13,717 bases of DNA, from contig JASHVF010000294.1 in NCBI GenBank assembly GCA_030039615.1, positions 1 to 13,717 of the forward strand. Direction: 5' to 3'. The notes beneath the pieces are model-generated. The model was not told the origin of the DNA, did no database searches, and worked only from the letters and a program-made list of their open reading frames with translations. This document shows positions 7,011-13,643 of this stretch, piece by piece. A program made the position numbers and the translations under genes. How positions within the stretch are numbered: the first letter of the stretch is position 1; each line of letters opens with the position of its first letter. Source of the DNA: Gammaproteobacteria bacterium. GTDB taxonomy: Bacteria; Pseudomonadota; Gammaproteobacteria; Steroidobacterales; Steroidobacteraceae.

Positions 7011-9341
7011 TTGGCTGAGACTCAGGTCCAGGCACGCAACGGCTCGCGCCTCACGGCGGCGGTGTCCCGCGCCCTGCGCGAAAGCGCGGTGATCGCGCTC
7101 GGCATCGTGGCGCTCACCCTCTTCATGGCCCTGGTCAGCTACAGTCCGGACGACCCGGGATTCTCCTATACGGGCAATACCGCGCCGATCCACAACCGCA
7201 TCGGCGTGGTGGGTGCCTGGCTGAGCGACGTGCTGTTCTTTCTCTTCGGCTGGCCCGCGTTCCTGCTGCCGGTGGTGATTGCGGCCTATGCCTGGGGGCT
7301 GCAGCGGCGCGTGCAGGGCGCCACGGTCTCGCGCATGAATACCGTGGTGCGCGTCGCGGGCTTCGTGCTGTTGCTCGCGGCGAGCTGCGGGCTGACGACG
7401 CTGCACTGGCAGGCGGGGGAGCTGCGCCAGAGCGCCGGCGGCGTGGTCGGGGGGCTGGTGGGCAATGGACTGGCCGCCTGGCTGGATTTCCTCGGGGCGA
7501 CGCTGCTCCTGATCGCCGCCTGGATGGCCGGGCTCTCGGTCGCCTTCCACGTGTCGTGGCTCACGGTCATGGACCGCCTGGGCGCCTTCGTCTGGGGCGG
7601 CATCGGCTGGCTGCGCACGCACCTCGCGGCGCGCAAGGACGTGGCCGAGGGGCGCGAGCGCCGCCAGGCCCGCAAGGAGGCGGTCGAGACCGAGCAGAAG
7701 AAGTCGGCCACGCGTGCGCCGCCGCGCATCGAGCCGCCGCAGCCGGTGGTCGAGAAGAGCGCGCGGGTCGAGCGCGAACGCCAGGTGCCGCTGTTCGATC
7801 CGCCGAAGGCGAACGAGCTGCCGCCGCTGAAGCTCCTCGATGACCCGCCGGTGCGCGAGCCGCTCTATTCGGCCGAGGCGCTCGAGGCGCTCTCCAGGCT
7901 CGTCGAGATGAAGCTCAAGGACTTCGGCATCGAGGTCGAGGTGGTCGCAGTGCAGCCCGGGCCGGTGGTGACGCGCTTCGAGCTGCGCCCCGCACCGGGC
8001 GTCAAGGCGAGCCAGATCACCGCGCTCGCCAAGGATCTGGCGCGGGCGCTCTCGGTGCTCTCGGTGCGCGTGGTCGAGGTGATTCCGGGCAAGAGCGTCA
8101 TGGGGCTCGAGATCGCCAACGAGAAGCGCGAGGTCGTGACGCTCGGCGAGATCATCCGCTCGCGCGCCTACGACGAGCTGCACTCGCCGCTGACGCTGGC
8201 GCTCGGCAAGGACATCGGCGGCCACCCGGTGGTCGCGGACCTGTCACGCATGCCGCACCTGCTGATTGCCGGTACCACGGGCTCGGGCAAATCCGTGGCC
8301 CTCAATGCCATGGTGCTGTCGCTCCTTTATAAGTCCACCGCCGAGCACGTGCGCCTCATCATGATCGACCCGAAGATGCTCGAGCTCTCGGTGTACGAGG
8401 GCATCCCGCACCTGCTGGCGCCGGTGGTGACGGACATGAAGCAGGCCTCGAACGCGCTGCGCTGGTGCATTGCGGAGATGGACCGGCGGCATCAGCTGAT
8501 GGCGGCGCTCGGGGTGCGCAACATCGCCGGCTTCAACCGCCGGGTTAAGGATGCGATCGACGCCGGCAAGCCGATCCGCGATCCGGTGATGATGCAGCGC
8601 GCGGCCAACGACCCGACCATCGATCAGACGCAGATCCTCGATCTGACGCCGCTGCCGTTCATCGTGGTGATCGTGGATGAGTTCGCCGACCTCATGATGA
8701 TCGTCGGCAAGAAGGTCGAGGACCTCATCACGCGCCTCGCACAGAAGGCGCGCGCCTCCGGCATCCACCTGGTGCTTGCCACGCAGCGCCCGTCGGTAGA
8801 CGTGATCACCGGACTCATCAAGGCGAACATCCCCTGCCGCATCGCCTTCCAGGTGTCGGCGCGCGTCGACTCGCGCACCATTCTCGACCAGATGGGCGCG
8901 GAGACGCTGCTCGGCCACGGCGATATGCTGTACCTGCCGCCCGGCACCTCGATGCCGACGCGCGTGCACGGCGCGTTCGTCTCGGATCAGGAGGTGCACC
9001 GGGTCGTCGACGCGCTCAAGTCGCCGCTGCCGCCGAACTACATCGAGGAGGTGCTCTCGGGTCCGCGCGGACCGATCCCGGGCCTCCCGGGCGAGGAGGG
9101 TGAGGGCGAGGGGGGCGGCGGCGGCGAGGGCGACGCCGAGCAGGATCCGCTCTACGACGAGGCGGTGCGCATCGTGACGACCGAGCGCAAGCCCTCCATC
9201 TCCTACGTGCAGCGGCGTCTCAAGATCGGCTACAACCGCGCGGCGCGGCTGCTCGAGGCGATGGAGGTCGCGGGGCTGGTGGGACAGCTGCAGCCGAATG
9301 GCGCGCGGGATGTGCTGGCGCCGGCGCCACCGGAGGATTGA
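7011..9341 (+). CDS. ftsK: DNA translocase FtsK
   Basis: FtsK sits at the division septum and pumps chromosome ends towards dif so that XerCD can resolve dimers. The protein has 776 residues, a short-linker form compared with 1329 in E. coli. Four membrane segments lie at about 25-44, 70-96, 112-129 and 156-178; a charged Arg/Glu/Pro-rich linker spans about 195-275; the motor follows with Walker A GTTGSGKS at 421-428 and Walker B IVDEF with Asp556-Glu557, then QKARASGIHLVLATQRPSVD. A Gly/Glu-rich stretch (about 694-710) leads to the C-terminal gamma winged helix (about 712-765) with RRLKIGYNRAARLLEAME, the KOPS-reading module. The start is TTG: an in-frame TGA lies two codons upstream (7005-7007) and a GGGG (6998-7001) 9 nt upstream could act as Shine-Dalgarno. 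A GTG near 7060 is a less likely alternative. lolA begins 5 nt after the stop. Confidence 0.96.
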   Translation: MAETQVQARNGSRLTAAVSRALRESAVIALGIVALTLFMALVSYSPDDPGFSYTGNTAPIHNRIGVVGAWLSDVLFFLFGWPAFLLPVVIAAYAWGLQRRVQGATVSRMNTVVRVAGFVLLLAASCGLTTLHWQAGELRQSAGGVVGGLVGNGLAAWLDFLGATLLLIAAWMAGLSVAFHVSWLTVMDRLGAFVWGGIGWLRTHLAARKDVAEGRERRQARKEAVETEQKKSATRAPPRIEPPQPVVEKSARVERERQVPLFDPPKANELPPLKLLDDPPVREPLYSAEALEALSRLVEMKLKDFGIEVEVVAVQPGPVVTRFELRPAPGVKASQITALAKDLARALSVLSVRVVEVIPGKSVMGLEIANEKREVVTLGEIIRSRAYDELHSPLTLALGKDIGGHPVVADLSRMPHLLIAGTTGSGKSVALNAMVLSLLYKSTAEHVRLIMIDPKMLELSVYEGIPHLLAPVVTDMKQASNALRWCIAEMDRRHQLMAALGVRNIAGFNRRVKDAIDAGKPIRDPVMMQRAANDPTIDQTQILDLTPLPFIVVIVDEFADLMMIVGKKVEDLITRLAQKARASGIHLVLATQRPSVDVITGLIKANIPCRIAFQVSARVDSRTILDQMGAETLLGHGDMLYLPPGTSMPTRVHGAFVSDQEVHRVVDALKSPLPPNYIEEVLSGPRGPIPGLPGEEGEGEGGGGGEGDAEQDPLYDEAVRIVTTERKPSISYVQRRLKIGYNRAARLLEAMEVAGLVGQLQPNGARDVLAPAPPED
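9331..9336 (+). promoter_or_regulatory. Shine-Dalgarno for the upstream lolA start
   Basis: GGAGGA lies within the last codons of ftsK, 10 nt before the ATG at 9347. It supports 9347 as the original lolA start and translation linked to the end of ftsK. Confidence 0.6.
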
Positions 9342-9346
9342 CGCAC

Positions 9347-10216
9347 ATGAGACAGACGCCCGCGATCGCAAAAAAGTCCTTTCGGGGACGCCGTGAATCC
9401 GTCCCTGGAGGCTGCGGGCGCGGCATCCCTGCCGCGCACGCCCCCGAAAGGACTTTTTTGCGCTCACGGGCGCATCGGTGCGCCGTCAGTCTCGCGGTGG
9501 CGCTGGCGGCGGTGATGGCCGCGACCACGTCAACTGCGGCGCCGCCTGCGCCCGCAGCACCCGCACCGGCGGCGGCGCAGCCCGCCGAGGCGTCGCAGCC
9601 GACGCAGCTCGATGCCTATCTCGACAACCTGAAGACGCTGCGCGCGACCTTCCTGCAGACGCTCGCCGACAGTCAGGGACACGAGATCGATCGGGCGAGC
9701 GGCAAGATCGTCGTGCAGCGCCCGGGCAAGTTCAGCTGGGAGATCCACCCACAGGCCGCGAGCGGCAGCGGTCCGGCCACGGACGGCGCGGCGGCTTCCG
9801 GCAGCTCCTCGGGCGCCGGACAGCTCATGGTCTGCGACGGACGCAACCTCTGGTTCTTCGATCGCGACCTGGGGCAGGTGACCGTGAAGCCGGTGGACGA
9901 TGCGCTCTCGGCGACGCCCGCGATGCTGCTCTCGGGAGCGGTCGATGTGCGCAGGAACTTCACCATCTCCCCGGCGGGGGATCGCATCGGCCTCTCGTGG
10001 GTGCTGGTCGAGCCGCACGGCGCGGAGGCGGATTTCCGCGAGGCGCTGTTCGGCTTCGACAAGGGTGAGCTGAAGCGCATGATCCTCGAGGACAAGCTCG
10101 ATCAGACCGCCACCGTCATTTTCGACAAGATCGAGCGCAACACGCCGGTGAGCGCTGCCGAGGTGAGCTTCACTCCGCCCAAGGGGGCCGATGTGATCGG
10201 AACGCCGCGCAAATGA
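9347..10216 (+). CDS. lolA: Outer-membrane lipoprotein carrier protein LolA
   Basis: LolA is the periplasmic chaperone that carries lipoproteins from LolCDE to LolB. From ATG 9347 the product has 289 residues, long for the family (about 200). A signal peptide core AVSLAVALAAVMAATT followed by STAA is clear but lies after a 44-residue N-region, 32 codons of which come from an inverted-repeat element. A second start, TTG 9458 with AAAGGA 5 nt upstream, would give 252 residues and a normal signal peptide (MRSRAHRCAVSLAV...). The mature protein begins with a Pro/Ala-rich stretch, then LKTLRATFLQTLADSQGHEI, RPGKFSWEI, DGRNLWFFDRDLGQVTVKPVD and a C-terminal SFTPPKGADVIG, all LolA hallmarks. A 22-residue Ala/Gly/Ser insert (9755-9820) interrupts the usual region between FSWE and the DGxxLWF strand. 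The stop overlaps the rarA start as ATGA. Confidence 0.92.
   Translation: MRQTPAIAKKSFRGRRESVPGGCGRGIPAAHAPERTFLRSRAHRCAVSLAVALAAVMAATTSTAAPPAPAAPAPAAAQPAEASQPTQLDAYLDNLKTLRATFLQTLADSQGHEIDRASGKIVVQRPGKFSWEIHPQAASGSGPATDGAAASGSSSGAGQLMVCDGRNLWFFDRDLGQVTVKPVDDALSATPAMLLSGAVDVRRNFTISPAGDRIGLSWVLVEPHGAEADFREALFGFDKGELKRMILEDKLDQTATVIFDKIERNTPVSAAEVSFTPPKGADVIGTPRK
9367..9462. repeat. 96-bp inverted-repeat element inside the 5' end of lolA
   Basis: Two 21-nt arms, 9367-9387 and 9442-9462, are perfect reverse complements; the left arm begins CGCAAAAAAGTCC and ends TTTCGGGG. The 54-nt centre holds a second perfect hairpin, GCGCGGCA-TCCC-TGCCGCGC (9418-9437). Outside the arms, GCCCG (9358-9362) can pair with CGGGC (9467-9471) across a 4x4 internal loop. 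No transposase and no target-site duplication are seen. The length is 32 codons, so the lolA frame passes through. It could be a REP/MITE-like dispersed repeat, a terminator-like hairpin (A6 on one side, T6 on the other) or an RNA control element. Confidence 0.85.
9447..9460 (+). promoter_or_regulatory. Alternative lolA ribosome site and TTG start in the repeat arm
   Basis: AAAGGA (9447-9452), 5 nt, then TTG (9458-9460) lie wholly inside the right arm of the inverted repeat. Started here, LolA has a compact signal peptide: MRSRAHR, hydrophobic core, STAA. If the RNA folds through the 21-bp stem, both the ribosome site and start codon would be base-paired. Confidence 0.5.
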
Positions 10217-11538
10217 GCGCCGTCGAGGCCGAGTCGCTGCGGCCGCTGGCGGACCGCATGCGGCCGCGCCGGCTCGAGGAGTTCGTCGGGCAGCGTCATC
10301 TGCTCGCCCCCGGCAAGCCGCTCTACGCCAGCATCAAGGCCGGCCAGCTGCACTCGCTCATCCTCTGGGGTCCGCCCGGCACCGGCAAGACGACGCTGGC
10401 GCGCCTCATCGCGCAGACCGCCAACGCGCAGTTCATTCCGCTCTCGGCCGTGATGGCCGGGGTCAAGGACATCCGCGCCGCGGTCGAGAGCGCCCGCGCG
10501 GCACGCGCCGCCGACGGCCGCGCGACGCTCCTGTTTCTCGATGAGGTGCACCGCTTCAACAAGGCCCAGCAGGACACGTTCCTGCCCTACCTCGAGGACG
10601 GCACGCTCACCTTCATCGGCGCGACCACCGAGAACCCCTCGTTCGAGGTGGTGAGCGCGCTGTTGTCGCGGGCGCGGATCTACGTGCTGAAGGCGCTGAC
10701 GCCCGAGGACCTGACCGCGGTGCTCGAGGCCGCCCTCGGCGACGAGGAGCGGGGCCTCGGGCGCGAGCGCATCGAGGCCGAGCCCGAGGCGCTCGAGCTG
10801 ATCGCGCGGGCCGCCGACGGCGATGCGCGGCGCGCGCTCAACATGCTGGAGCTGGCGGTCGGCCTGACGCAGGCGGGCGCGACGCCGCACCGGCTCGAGG
10901 CCGCACTGGCGCGCGAGGTCGCCACGGGCGGCCATCGGCGCTTCGACAAGGGGGGCGATCAGTTCTACGAGCAGATCTCGGCACTGCACAAGGCGGTGCG
11001 CGGCTCGGACCCGGATGGGGCGCTCTATTGGCTGTGCCGCATGCTCGATGGGGGCTGCGACCCGCACTACATCGCGCGCCGCGTGGTGCGCATGGCGAGC
11101 GAAGACCTGGGGCTCGCCGATCCGCGGGCGCTGGCGCTGGCGCTCGACGCCTGGGAAGCGTACGAGCGGCTCGGCACGCCGGAAGGGGAGCTGGCGATCG
11201 CCAGCGCGGTGGTCTACCTCGCCTGCGCGCCCAAGAGCAACGCGGTGTACGTGGCGATGGGCGAGGCCATGGCGGACGTCGCGGCGTTCGGCACGCTCGA
11301 GGTGCCACTGAAGCTGCGCAACGCGCCGACGCGCCTCATGAAGGAGCTCGGCTACGGGCGCGATTACCGCTACGCGCACGATGAGCCGGGAGCCTTTGCC
11401 GCCGGCGAGCGCTACCTGCCGGATGGCATGCCGGATCGGCGATACTATCGTCCGGTTGCGCGCGGGCTGGAGTTGAAGATCGGCGAAGCGCTCGCGCGGC
11501 TGCGGGGCCAGTCGCCCACGCCGAAAGGTAACGAGTGA
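10213..11538 (+). CDS. rarA: Replication-associated recombination protein A (RarA/MgsA, AAA+ ATPase)
   Basis: RarA is a clamp-loader-like AAA+ ATPase (Mgs1/WRNIP1 family) that acts at stalled replication forks. Length is 441 residues (E. coli 447). It opens with the family-typical PLADRMRPRRLEEFVGQRHLL, followed by Walker A GPPGTGKT at 53-60, Walker B FLDEVHRFNK with Asp110-Glu111, sensor 1 in FIGATTENPSFEV, and a sensor-2-like GDARRALNML. The C-terminal tetramerisation part includes YDKGGDQFYEQISALHKAVRGSDPDGALYWL-type sequence (here FDKGGDQFYEQISALHK), RRVVRMASEDLGLADP and YRYAHDEPGAFAAGERYLPD. The ATG overlaps the lolA stop (ATGA), which fixes the start; its own Shine-Dalgarno is weak. Its stop overlaps the serS GTG. 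The lolA-rarA-serS order is the same as in E. coli. Confidence 0.97.
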   Translation: MSAVEAESLRPLADRMRPRRLEEFVGQRHLLAPGKPLYASIKAGQLHSLILWGPPGTGKTTLARLIAQTANAQFIPLSAVMAGVKDIRAAVESARAARAADGRATLLFLDEVHRFNKAQQDTFLPYLEDGTLTFIGATTENPSFEVVSALLSRARIYVLKALTPEDLTAVLEAALGDEERGLGRERIEAEPEALELIARAADGDARRALNMLELAVGLTQAGATPHRLEAALAREVATGGHRRFDKGGDQFYEQISALHKAVRGSDPDGALYWLCRMLDGGCDPHYIARRVVRMASEDLGLADPRALALALDAWEAYERLGTPEGELAIASAVVYLACAPKSNAVYVAMGEAMADVAAFGTLEVPLKLRNAPTRLMKELGYGRDYRYAHDEPGAFAAGERYLPDGMPDRRYYRPVARGLELKIGEALARLRGQSPTPKGNE

Positions 11539-12812
11539 TCGATCCGAAGCTGCTGCGTAACGAGCCGGACGAGGTGGCGCGCAACCTCGCGCGCCGCGGC
11601 TACCGGCTGGACGTCGAGGCGCTCAGGGCGCTCGAGGGCAAGCGCAAGCACTGCGACGTGGAGGTCGACCGGCTGCGCGCCGAACGCAACGCCAACGCCA
11701 AGGCGGTCGGCATGGCCAAGGGGCGCGGCGAGGATGCGAGCGGGTTGCTCGCGCGCGGCGAGGCGCTGACCGGCGAGCTCGCGGCGGCCGAGAGCGTGCA
11801 GGGCGCCGTGCAGGCGGAGCTCGAGGGGTGGCAGCTCGGGCTCCCCAACCTGCTGCACAGCTCGGTGCCGGACGGGAGCGATGAGCGTGCCAACGCCGAG
11901 GTGCGCCGCTGGGGCGAGCCGCGGCGGCTCGGCTTCAAGGCGCGCGACCACGTCGAGATCGGCGAGCGGCTCGGGGGCCTCGACTTCGAAGCCGCGGCGC
12001 GCATCTCCGGCGCGCGTTTCGTCGTCATGCGCGGGGCAGTCGCGCGGCTGCACCGCGCGCTTGCGCAGTTCATGCTCGACCTGCATACGCGCGAGCACGG
12101 CTACACCGAGGTGTACGTACCCTACCTGGTACAGCGCCCCGCGCTCATCGGCACCGGGCAACTGCCCAAGTTCGAAGAGGACCTGTTCGCGGTGCGCGGC
12201 GAGCAGAGCTTCTTCCTGATCCCGACGGCGGAGGTGCCGGTCACCAACCTGGTGCGTGAGCAGATCCTGGCGGCCGAGGCGCTGCCGCTTAAGTACGTGG
12301 CGCACACGCCGTGCTTCCGCTCCGAGGCGGGCGCCGCCGGCAAGGACACGCGCGGCATGATCCGCAACCACCAGTTCGACAAGGTCGAGCTGGTGCAGAT
12401 CGTGCGTCCGGCGGATTCCTACGCGGCGCTCGAGGAGCTCACCGGGCACGCCGAGGCGGTGCTCAGGAGGCTCGGGATTCCGTACCGCACCGTGGCGCTG
12501 TGCGCCGGCGACACCGGCTTCGGCTCCGCCAAGACCTACGATCTCGAGGCCTGGCTGCCCTCGCAGGAGCGTTATCGCGAGGTCTCCTCGTGCAGCAACT
12601 TCGAGGCATTCCAGGCGCGCCGCCTGCAGGCGCGCTGGCGCAATCCGCAGGACAAGAAGCCGGAAGCGGTGCACACGCTCAACGGCTCCGGCCTCGCGGT
12701 GGGGCGCACGCTGGTGGCGCTGCTCGAGAACTTCCAGCATCCGGACGGCTCGGTGGAGCTGCCGCCGGCGCTGCGGCCGTGGCTCGGCGGGCTGGAGCGG
12801 CTCACGCCGTAG
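11535..12812 (+). CDS. serS: Serine--tRNA ligase
   Basis: SerS charges tRNA-Ser (and tRNA-Sec where present) with serine. Length is 425 residues (E. coli 430). The N-terminal tRNA-binding coiled-coil arm spans about 27-100, after the typical start MIDPKLLRNEPDEVARNLARR. The class II catalytic core has TAEVPVTN from 231, motif 2 FRSEAGAAGKDTRGMIRNHQ from 261 and motif 3 NGSGLAVGRTLVALLEN from 383 with Arg391. The GTG start overlaps the rarA stop as GTGA and has AAAGG (11524-11528) 6 nt upstream. It closes the ftsK-lolA-rarA-serS run. No T-run terminator follows; only 36 nt separate it from the next gene, which has its own promoter-like signals. Confidence 0.98.
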   Translation: MIDPKLLRNEPDEVARNLARRGYRLDVEALRALEGKRKHCDVEVDRLRAERNANAKAVGMAKGRGEDASGLLARGEALTGELAAAESVQGAVQAELEGWQLGLPNLLHSSVPDGSDERANAEVRRWGEPRRLGFKARDHVEIGERLGGLDFEAAARISGARFVVMRGAVARLHRALAQFMLDLHTREHGYTEVYVPYLVQRPALIGTGQLPKFEEDLFAVRGEQSFFLIPTAEVPVTNLVREQILAAEALPLKYVAHTPCFRSEAGAAGKDTRGMIRNHQFDKVELVQIVRPADSYAALEELTGHAEAVLRRLGIPYRTVALCAGDTGFGSAKTYDLEAWLPSQERYREVSSCSNFEAFQARRLQARWRNPQDKKPEAVHTLNGSGLAVGRTLVALLENFQHPDGSVELPPALRPWLGGLERLTP

Positions 12813-12839
12813 ACTATCGATAATCGATAGCCATATACT
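12810..12839 (+). promoter_or_regulatory. iclR promoter with a 17-bp operator-like palindrome
   Basis: A -35 TAGACT (12810-12815, four of six) and a -10 TATACT (12834-12839, five of six) are 18 nt apart. Almost filling this interval is a perfect palindrome, CTATCGAT-A-ATCGATAG (12814-12830). IclR-type regulators commonly bind palindromes near their own promoters and repress themselves, so this is a good candidate autoregulatory operator. The -10 ends 9 nt before the regulator's ATG, leaving almost no leader. Confidence 0.6.
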
Positions 12840-12848
12840 GGCGCGCAA

Positions 12849-13643
12849 ATGAAGCGTACGCCGCGCAAGCCTCCGCCGGCGCGCGACCCGCTGTTCAACA
12901 GCTCTGTCGGCAAGGCGCTGGCGCTGCTCGAGACCTTCGGCGGCGAGCGGCGCGCGCTCAATCTCGCCGAGCTCGCGCTGCACGGCGGGATGAGCACCAG
13001 CTCGGCGCAGCGCTGCACCCACACGCTCTCGAGGCTCGGCTATCTCAGGCGCGACGCGCGCCTCAAGCGCTGGGTGCTGACGCCGCGCACCCTGTCGCTG
13101 TCGCACGCCTACCTCGCGGGTCACGCGCTGCTCGAGCAGGCGACGCGCCACCTCATCGATCTCAACCAGGCGAGCGGCGAGTCGGTGAGCCTCTCTGAGC
13201 CCGACGGCACCGACATGGTGTTCATCGCGCGCTTCCCGGCGCGCAAGCGCTTCTTCATCCACATGCCGGTCGGGCACCGCCTGCCGATGTACTGCACCGC
13301 CTCGGGCCGGGCGTACCTGTCGGCGCTGCCGCCTGCGGCTGCGCGGCGCATCGTGGCGCGCTCGCGCGTGCGCGCGCTCACCGAGCACACGGTCACCGAC
13401 CGCGGGGAGATCCTGCGGCGCGTGCGGGCGGCCGCTGCCGCGGGCTATGCCTCCTCGGACCAGGAGTGCTATCGCGGCGACCTGACGATCGCCGCTGCGG
13501 TGCTGGGCGAGGACGGCCTGCCGGTCGCGGCCGTGAACGTGTCGGCGCCGAGCAGCCGCTGGACGCTCGCGGAGCTGTGCAGCAGGCTCGCGCCGGTGCT
13601 GCTCGAGACCGCGCGCGCGGCTTCCAGGCAGAGCGCGCCATGA
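12849..13643 (+). CDS. IclR-family transcriptional regulator
   Basis: A 264-residue one-component regulator. A winged helix-turn-helix occupies about 16-78 (SVGKALALLETFGGERRALN..., then SSAQRCTHTLSRLGYLRRD as recognition region and wing), followed by the IclR effector domain at about 92-258 with SGESVSLSEPDGTDMVFIARF, PVGHRLPMYCTASGRAYLSALP and GYASSDQECYRGDLTIAAAV, all typical of the family. The ligand cannot be told from sequence. ATG 12849 is chosen for family fit; there is no Shine-Dalgarno and a -10-like box ends 9 nt upstream, so the mRNA may be leaderless. Its stop overlaps the next gene's ATG (ATGA), so it is probably co-transcribed with, and may control, that gene. It is not part of the E. 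coli block and marks the point where synteny ends. Confidence 0.93.
   Translation: MKRTPRKPPPARDPLFNSSVGKALALLETFGGERRALNLAELALHGGMSTSSAQRCTHTLSRLGYLRRDARLKRWVLTPRTLSLSHAYLAGHALLEQATRHLIDLNQASGESVSLSEPDGTDMVFIARFPARKRFFIHMPVGHRLPMYCTASGRAYLSALPPAAARRIVARSRVRALTEHTVTDRGEILRRVRAAAAAGYASSDQECYRGDLTIAAAVLGEDGLPVAAVNVSAPSSRWTLAELCSRLAPVLLETARAASRQSAP

Noticed and set aside
6963..8225. Long minus-strand frame opposite ftsK
   Set aside because: Antisense to the FtsK membrane and motor regions; composition is not protein-like.
9089..9141. Gly/Glu-rich run in FtsK as a frameshift or assembly error
   Set aside because: The frame continues directly into a well-conserved gamma domain, so it reads as a natural flexible linker.
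9367..9462. Inverted repeat as a CRISPR unit or IS end pair
   Set aside because: Only one copy of each arm is present, no spacer array and no transposase gene lies between or beside the arms.
12814..12830. Palindrome after serS as an intrinsic terminator
   Set aside because: The stem is AT-rich, the centre is one base, and no T run follows; placement inside a -35/-10 pair fits an operator better.
11445..13388. Very long open frame on the minus strand opposite serS and iclR
   Set aside because: It runs antisense to two clear genes with conserved motifs; its translation is Arg/Ala/His/Leu-rich without any recognised domain, a normal by-product of GC-rich codon bias.
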